This document shows, piece after piece, positions 36,180 through 41,028 of a stretch of DNA of 41,028 nt. The notes beneath the pieces were generated by a model. The model saw only the letters and a list, made by a program, of their open reading frames with translations, was not told the DNA's origin and searched no databases. This DNA comes from an uncultured Bacteroidales bacterium (GTDB taxonomy: Bacteria > Bacteroidota > Bacteroidia > Bacteroidales > UBA932). The first letter of the stretch is position 1. Each line of letters begins with the position of its first letter. The stretch lies in assembly GCA_946187975.1 (NCBI GenBank), contig CAMHTE010000007.1:1-41028 (forward strand), read 5' to 3'. A program made the position numbers and the translations under genes.

Positions 36180-38582
36180 ATGACGAAATTTAATACTGAA
36201 TTCGCACTTCCTGCCGGGGCCGAAGTGAGCATTATTCCCGTGATGCAGGGCGAAGGAATCCAGAAGATAGACGAGTCCACGCTGCCGGACATCCTTCCCG
36301 TCCTGGCACTGCGCAACGCGGTGCTCTTCCCGGGAACGGTTTTCCCCGTCACGATAGGGCGAGACAAGTCCATAAAGCTTGTAAAGGACGCCGAGCAGCG
36401 CGAGATGTTCATAGCCTGCGTCCCCCAGACCGACATGACCGTGGAGGAACCCAAGGAACAGGATCTCTATCAGTACGGTACCGTAGCCAAGATACTGAAG
36501 AGCATAGAGATGCCGGACGGCACCATCACCGTCATAGTGCAGGGCTTCAAGCGCCTCTCGCTCGACTCCATCATAGATTATGAGCCTTACCTGACCGGCC
36601 GGGTACACTACCTGGACGACTTCCTGCAGGACAAGGACGACACGGCCATCAAGGCCATCGCCGATTCCCTAAAGGAGCAGGCTTCGCAGATAATCCGCAA
36701 CTCTTCGATGATCTCCCGCGAAGCCATTGGAGCCATCCGCAGCATAGAGAACTTCCACTTCCTGGTCAATTTCATAGCCACCACCGTCGAGGTCGACGAG
36801 ATCCAGGACAAGATGGAACTCCTGCAGTACGATGACGTGAAGGTCCGTGCCATGAAGCTGCTCTCGATGCTCAACATGCAGATTGAGCTCACCAAGATCA
36901 AGCAGGACATCAACCAGAAGGTAAAATCCGAGATAGACCAGCAGCAGCGCGAGTATTACCTCAACAACCAGCTCCGCACCATCCAGGAAGAACTCGGAAT
37001 GGACGACAGCGAGGATCTGGACGGCCTGAAGGCCCGCGCCGACAAGAAGGACTGGCCCAAGGAAATAGCGGAAGCCTTCGACAAGGAACTCGGGAAGCTC
37101 GCGAAATACAACACCACCTCCCCCGAGTACAGCATACAGTACAACTATCTGGACTTTATGCTGAACCTCCCCTGGAACGAGGTCAGCAAGGACAATCTGG
37201 ACCTCAAACATGCGCAGAAGGTACTGGACAAGGACCATTACGGTCTGGAAACCGTGAAGGACCGCATAATCGAATACCTCGCGGTACTTAAGCTCCGCGG
37301 GAACATGAAGTCGCCCATACTCTGCCTCTACGGCCCTCCCGGCGTCGGAAAGACCAGCCTGGGCAAGAGCATAGCCAGGGCCCTCGGGCGCAAATACGTG
37401 CGCATCTCCCTGGGAGGCATGCACGACGAGGCCGAGATACGCGGACACCGCAAGACCTACGTAGGTGCCCTTCCCGGACGTATCCTCAACGGAATCTGCC
37501 GCGCCGGCACTTCCAACCCCGTAGTGGTGCTGGATGAGATCGATAAGCTTTCCGCCGACTTCAAGGGAGACCCCTCGTCCGCACTGCTGGAAGCCCTCGA
37601 TCCCGAGCAGAACACCACCTTCCACGACAACTACCTGGATCTGGACTACGACCTCTCGAAGGTTCTGTTCATAACCACGGCCAACACCATATCCCCCGTG
37701 CAGCCGGCCCTGCTCGACCGCATGGAGATAATCAACGTAACGGGCTATCTCGCCGAAGAGAAAATGCAGATAGCCAAGCACTTCCTCATTCCGAAGCAGC
37801 TCGGTGAGCACGGTCTCAAAAAAGGCGACCTCAAGATTGATTCTTCCGCCCTCCGCGAGATCATCGACCAGTACACCCACGAATCGGGCGTGCGCGGACT
37901 CGAGAAGCAAATCGCAAAGATCGCCCGTGTAACCGCAAAGAAGATAGCCCTGGAACAGGAGCGTCCCGACACCATAAAGAAGGAGCACCTCAAGGAATAC
38001 CTGGGGCTGCCCACCGCTTTCCACGATTCCCAGAAGGGTAACGAAGGCCCCGGAATAGTAACCGGACTCGCCTGGACCCAGATGGGCGGCGAAATCCTCT
38101 TCGTGGAGAGTTCCGTCAGCAACGGCAAGGGAGTCCTCACCATGACCGGAAGCCTCGGCGACGTGATGAAGGAATCCACCACCATCGCCTATCAGTACAT
38201 CAAGGCCCATCCCGAACTCGCACTGATGAATTCCGAGCAGTTCGCAGGCAAGGACATCCACGTCCACGTTCCCGAAGGGGCCGTTCCCAAGGACGGACCG
38301 TCGGCAGGCATCACCATGGTCTCTTCGATGATATCGGCGCTGCGTGGCAAAGGCATACGCAAGGGCGTGGCCATGACGGGAGAGATGACCCTCCGAGGAC
38401 GCGTCCTGCCGGTGGGCGGCATCAAGGAGAAGATACTCGCCGCCAAGCGTGCCGGAGTCCATACCATACTTCTCTCCGAGGAGAACCGCAAGGATATCGA
38501 GGAGATCAAGGAGGTTTACGTACGCGGACTCAAGTTCGTTTACGTCAAGACCATCAAGGACGTCATAGATTATATATTCTGA
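36180..38582 (+). CDS. lon: ATP-dependent Lon protease
   Basis: Walker [52 protein letters not shown]; catalytic [13 protein letters not shown] at 36180 preferred over the TTG at 36150 used by the track. Confidence 0.97.
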   Translation: MTKFNTEFALPAGAEVSIIPVMQGEGIQKIDESTLPDILPVLALRNAVLFPGTVFPVTIGRDKSIKLVKDAEQREMFIACVPQTDMTVEEPKEQDLYQYGTVAKILKSIEMPDGTITVIVQGFKRLSLDSIIDYEPYLTGRVHYLDDFLQDKDDTAIKAIADSLKEQASQIIRNSSMISREAIGAIRSIENFHFLVNFIATTVEVDEIQDKMELLQYDDVKVRAMKLLSMLNMQIELTKIKQDINQKVKSEIDQQQREYYLNNQLRTIQEELGMDDSEDLDGLKARADKKDWPKEIAEAFDKELGKLAKYNTTSPEYSIQYNYLDFMLNLPWNEVSKDNLDLKHAQKVLDKDHYGLETVKDRIIEYLAVLKLRGNMKSPILCLYGPPGVGKTSLGKSIARALGRKYVRISLGGMHDEAEIRGHRKTYVGALPGRILNGICRAGTSNPVVVLDEIDKLSADFKGDPSSALLEALDPEQNTTFHDNYLDLDYDLSKVLFITTANTISPVQPALLDRMEIINVTGYLAEEKMQIAKHFLIPKQLGEHGLKKGDLKIDSSALREIIDQYTHESGVRGLEKQIAKIARVTAKKIALEQERPDTIKKEHLKEYLGLPTAFHDSQKGNEGPGIVTGLAWTQMGGEILFVESSVSNGKGVLTMTGSLGDVMKESTTIAYQYIKAHPELALMNSEQFAGKDIHVHVPEGAVPKDGPSAGITMVSSMISALRGKGIRKGVAMTGEMTLRGRVLPVGGIKEKILAAKRAGVHTILLSEENRKDIEEIKEVYVRGLKFVYVKTIKDVIDYIF

Positions 38583-39250
38583 TGGAAGTCCGGATAGAAC
38601 AGTCCTGGAAGGAGGCCCTGCAGGAAGAATTCGACAAGCCCTATTTCGAGAGGCTGGTCGCCTACCTGCATGGAGAGAAGGCCTCCGGCCAGGTGGTCTA
38701 TCCCCCGGGAGGGCAGATCTTCCGGGCATTCGAACTCACTCCAGTAGATAAGGTCAAGGTTGTAATCCTCGGCCAGGATCCCTATCATGGGCCCGGTCAG
38801 GCCATGGGTCTGTCGTTCTCCGTCCCGGACGGCGTTCCGGCACCTCCCTCACTCAAGAACATTTTCAAAGAGATAGAGGACGACCTCGGCATACGCATGA
38901 GCGGCCGCCCCAATCTCGAATCATGGGCCCGTCAGGGAGTCCTTCTGCTCAACGCTGTACTGACGGTGCGCGGCGGACAGCCGGCATCGCACGGAGCCAT
39001 AGGTTGGCAGGAGTTCACCGACGCGGTCATCAAATACCTCTCGGCGCACGGCGAAGGAATAGTCTTCATGCTCTGGGGCAACTTCGCGCGCAGCAAGAGG
39101 GACCTCATAGACAGCAGCAGGCACCATATCCTCGAAGCCGCACATCCGAGTCCCCTCGCCCGGGGCGCCTTCTTCGGATGCAGGCATTTCTCACAGGCAA
39201 ACGCCCTGCTTGAACAAGAACATAAAACACCCATAAATTGGCAACTCTAG
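38582..39250 (+). CDS. ung: uracil-DNA glycosylase (family 1)
   Basis: VVILGQDPYHGPGQAMGLSFSV; GVLLLNAVLTVR; HPSPLARGAFFGCRHFSQAN. Confidence 0.96.
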   Translation: MEVRIEQSWKEALQEEFDKPYFERLVAYLHGEKASGQVVYPPGGQIFRAFELTPVDKVKVVILGQDPYHGPGQAMGLSFSVPDGVPAPPSLKNIFKEIEDDLGIRMSGRPNLESWARQGVLLLNAVLTVRGGQPASHGAIGWQEFTDAVIKYLSAHGEGIVFMLWGNFARSKRDLIDSSRHHILEAAHPSPLARGAFFGCRHFSQANALLEQEHKTPINWQL

Positions 39251-39705
39251 CATTATTCCCCGGGTCCTTCGACCCCTTCACCGCAGGTCACCTGAACATA
39301 CTCGGGAGGGCCCTCACAATGTTCGACGAAGTGGTCGTGGCCATAGGTGTAAACCAGGACAAGACCGGCTTCTTCAGCACGGAACAGAAAATCGACATTA
39401 TCCGTCAGGCCACGAAAGGCTTGAAAGGCATACGCGTCATCAACTACGACGGACTCACGGTTGACATCTGCAGACAGCTGGGTATCAAGCATATAGTCCG
39501 TGGCGTCCGTAACATGCTCGACTTCGAGAACGAACGCAGCATAGCCGACGCCAACCGCCGCCTCGCCCCGGAAATCGAGACCATCATCATCCCTACGGCG
39601 CAGGAATTCGCACACATCTCCTCGTCGGCGGTAAGGGACCTGCTCCGTCACAACGGCGACACCAGCCTCTTTATGCCGAAAGGCGTAAAACTCCCGAAGG
39701 TCTGA
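39238..39705 (+). CDS. coaD: pantetheine-phosphate adenylyltransferase
   Basis: ATLALFPGSFDPFTAGHLNILGRAL; VRGVRNMLDFENERSIADANRRL; FAHISSSAVRDL. Apparent TTG start inside the ung 3' end. Confidence 0.95.
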   Translation: MATLALFPGSFDPFTAGHLNILGRALTMFDEVVVAIGVNQDKTGFFSTEQKIDIIRQATKGLKGIRVINYDGLTVDICRQLGIKHIVRGVRNMLDFENERSIADANRRLAPEIETIIIPTAQEFAHISSSAVRDLLRHNGDTSLFMPKGVKLPKV

Positions 39706-39706
39706 C

Positions 39707-40525
39707 ATGCGGAGACTGCTTCTGATAACTGCCGGGCTTCTCGCCGGCATCGCCTTCACGGCCAGGGCCCAGACGGACACCGGTCACCTGTCGGTGCTCG
39801 ACAGCCTCATCAATTCGTACGTCACCGCAATCCAGCCCGCAGGCATCGAAGCTAAGCAGGCGGAATGCGACTTCCTGATAGGCAGCGTCCGCGACAGTTC
39901 CATCCGGCAGCACATAGCCCTCTCCCTTTTCGACTATTACAAGGAAGCCCCTGTAATGGGCGATGAGGCAGTAGCCATCTACCTGTACGACAAATACTTC
40001 GCCGACAGGACCATCGCCATGCGGAGCGAATTCGACATGCTCGATGCACAGCTTTTCGCCGACTTCAACCGAAGCAGCCTGATCGGAATGGACGCTCCCC
40101 TGCTGACGCTCTTCAAGCCCTGCCGCGGAAAACTCACAGTTCCGGAGAAAGGAGTCACGTCCGTCCTCTGGTTTTACGATACCTCGTGCAGCAAATGCGT
40201 TCTGGAAGCAAAGGTTCTGCCGCAGCTTCTGGAAGAGAACGTGCATTTCCCGCTCACTTTGTACGCTGTTTATTCCGGGCGCGACAAAAAGGCCTGGAAG
40301 GAATTCCGCCGCAGTTTCAAGGTAAAAGGAGGAAAAGTACGCGTTGTACATCTCTGGGATCCCGACAATACTTCCGACTACATACGCAAGTACGGGGTTA
40401 TCTCCACTCCCAGGATGTTCGCGGTCGCACCGTCGGGAGGTATCATCGGAAGGAGGCTCGAAGTCGAGTCCCTGCTGCAGCTCCTGCCTGTCGCCGAAGA
40501 GATTGACGGCATGCGAACATTTTGA
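39707..40525 (+). CDS. exported thioredoxin-fold protein (DUF5106/TlpA-like)
   Basis: Signal peptide (…FTARAQ); WFYDTSCSKCVLEAKVLPQLLEE; ...YGVISTPRMFAVAPSGGIIGRR (cis-Pro). Confidence 0.78.
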   Translation: MRRLLLITAGLLAGIAFTARAQTDTGHLSVLDSLINSYVTAIQPAGIEAKQAECDFLIGSVRDSSIRQHIALSLFDYYKEAPVMGDEAVAIYLYDKYFADRTIAMRSEFDMLDAQLFADFNRSSLIGMDAPLLTLFKPCRGKLTVPEKGVTSVLWFYDTSCSKCVLEAKVLPQLLEENVHFPLTLYAVYSGRDKKAWKEFRRSFKVKGGKVRVVHLWDPDNTSDYIRKYGVISTPRMFAVAPSGGIIGRRLEVESLLQLLPVAEEIDGMRTF

Positions 40526-40551
40526 TTATCAGAGAGAATTCTCTATATTTG
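40521..40551 (+). promoter_or_regulatory. Bacteroidota-type promoter for the 75-aa RHH-like gene
   Basis: TTTG (40521-40524) N19 TATATTTG (40544-40551); ATG at 40559. Confidence 0.7.
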
Positions 40552-40558
40552 CGAAGAT

Positions 40559-40786
40559 ATGGCACGTAAAAAGAACTCCGGAGTCGATCCGCGTTACCAG
40601 GACAAGGAACGCGCAGCTCTCATGCGCAGCTCCCGCAAATCCGTATTCTTCAACAAAAAGGAACTGGCAGCCATCAATGAATACTGCCGCCGCTTCGGCG
40701 TGCGCTCACGCAGCGCCCTCATCCGCCAGGCCACCATGGAGCATATCCTCCGCGAGCTCGACGAAAACCACCCTACGCTGTTCTAG
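40559..40786 (+). CDS. small ribbon-helix-helix-like protein of unknown function
   Basis: 75 aa, basic; KSVFFNKKELAAINEYCRRFGVRSRSALIRQATMEHIL resembles an RHH strand-helix-helix with a promoter upstream. Confidence 0.72.
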   Translation: MARKKNSGVDPRYQDKERAALMRSSRKSVFFNKKELAAINEYCRRFGVRSRSALIRQATMEHILRELDENHPTLF

Positions 40787-40800
40787 CTGCGGGTTTTCTG

Positions 40801-40849
40801 AATTATAGAATTTCTGTTATAGAATTTGTATAATACGATTTCTATAATT
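40801..40849. repeat. 10-bp inverted repeat AATTATAGAA/TTCTATAATT containing two direct TATAGAATTT copies
   Basis: AATTATAGAA 40801-40810 and TTCTATAATT 40840-40849; TATAGAATTT at 40804-40813 and 40819-40828. Confidence 0.85.
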
Positions 40850-40872
40850 GCAAAACTGGCTTCGCTGAAGTT

Positions 40873-40910
40873 TATCCGTTTGCAAAAAGAGGCTTATTTG
40901 CAAACGGATA
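40873..40910. repeat. 14-bp perfect inverted repeat with TTTGCAAA cores (palindrome 1)
   Basis: TATCCGTTTGCAAA (40873-40886) - AAGAGGCTTA - TTTGCAAACGGATA (40897-40910), followed by GCGTTTTTC. Confidence 0.93.
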
Positions 40911-40927
40911 GCGTTTTTCTCGAGGTT

Positions 40928-40957
40928 TGTTTGCAAAAACAGCCATTTTTGCAAACA
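40928..40957. repeat. 12-bp perfect inverted repeat with TTTGCAAA cores (palindrome 2)
   Basis: TGTTTGCAAAAA (40928-40939) - CAGCCA - TTTTTGCAAACA (40946-40957). Confidence 0.93.
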
Positions 40958-40990
40958 GAATCCCTTGAGTGAACTAATCGTAATAAGCCC

Positions 40991-41028
40991 ATGACCGATT
41001 TCGCAGCAATAGATTTCGAGACGGCGAA
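40991..41028 (+). CDS. DEDDh 3'-5' exonuclease-like protein (DnaQ-like), partial
   Basis: ATG at 40991: MTDFAAIDFETA..., exonuclease motif I (DFET); truncated by the right edge. Confidence 0.7.
   Translation, partial: MTDFAAIDFETA

Noticed and set aside
36669-38729. 686-aa ORF on the - strand opposite lon and ung
   Set aside because: Same explanation; the + strand encodes clear Lon and Ung motifs.
40873-40957. CRISPR-like repeat-spacer reading of the TTTGCAAA array
   Set aside because: Only two imperfect 31-bp units with a 20-bp gap, each internally palindromic, and no cas genes; not a CRISPR array.

Overview
The window is chromosomal sequence from a Bacteroidota (Bacteroidales-like) genome. 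It is gene-dense and mostly housekeeping. I count about 40 coding regions, two cut by the window edges, plus one 29-aa gene that the supplied ORF track misses. No rRNA, tRNA, CRISPR array, IS element or prophage was recognised. Left to right: cstA-like (partial), rsmD, DUF3822-like, membrane protein (- strand); DHH phosphoesterase, FKBP-like lipoprotein, MATE exporter, serine hydrolase (+); GH2, GH3 and a lipoprotein HAD phosphatase (- operon); GHL10-type hydrolase (+); pta-ackA (-); a short ComEC-like protein (+); a - strand operon of HPrK-like kinase, S26-like peptidase, PqqD-like protein, ABC exporter and FISUMP-type surface lipoprotein; DUF4290, FtsK, LolA-like, AddB-like, AddA-like, alr (+); ManA-like (-); DJ-1, S4-domain protein, zinc metallopeptidase (+); Rng/RNase G, an AURKAIP1/COX24-like mini-protein and HU (-); lon, ung, coaD, a thioredoxin-like protein, a small RHH-like protein and an exonuclease start (+). 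The best candidates for something under-described are (1) the HPrK/S26/PqqD/ABC operon at 17631-20877, which looks like a peptide maturation/export module with no visible precursor or cyclase, and (2) the nested palindromes with TTTGCAAA cores in the 40.80-40.96 kb intergenic region. All calls come from reading sequence and motifs; no database search was run.
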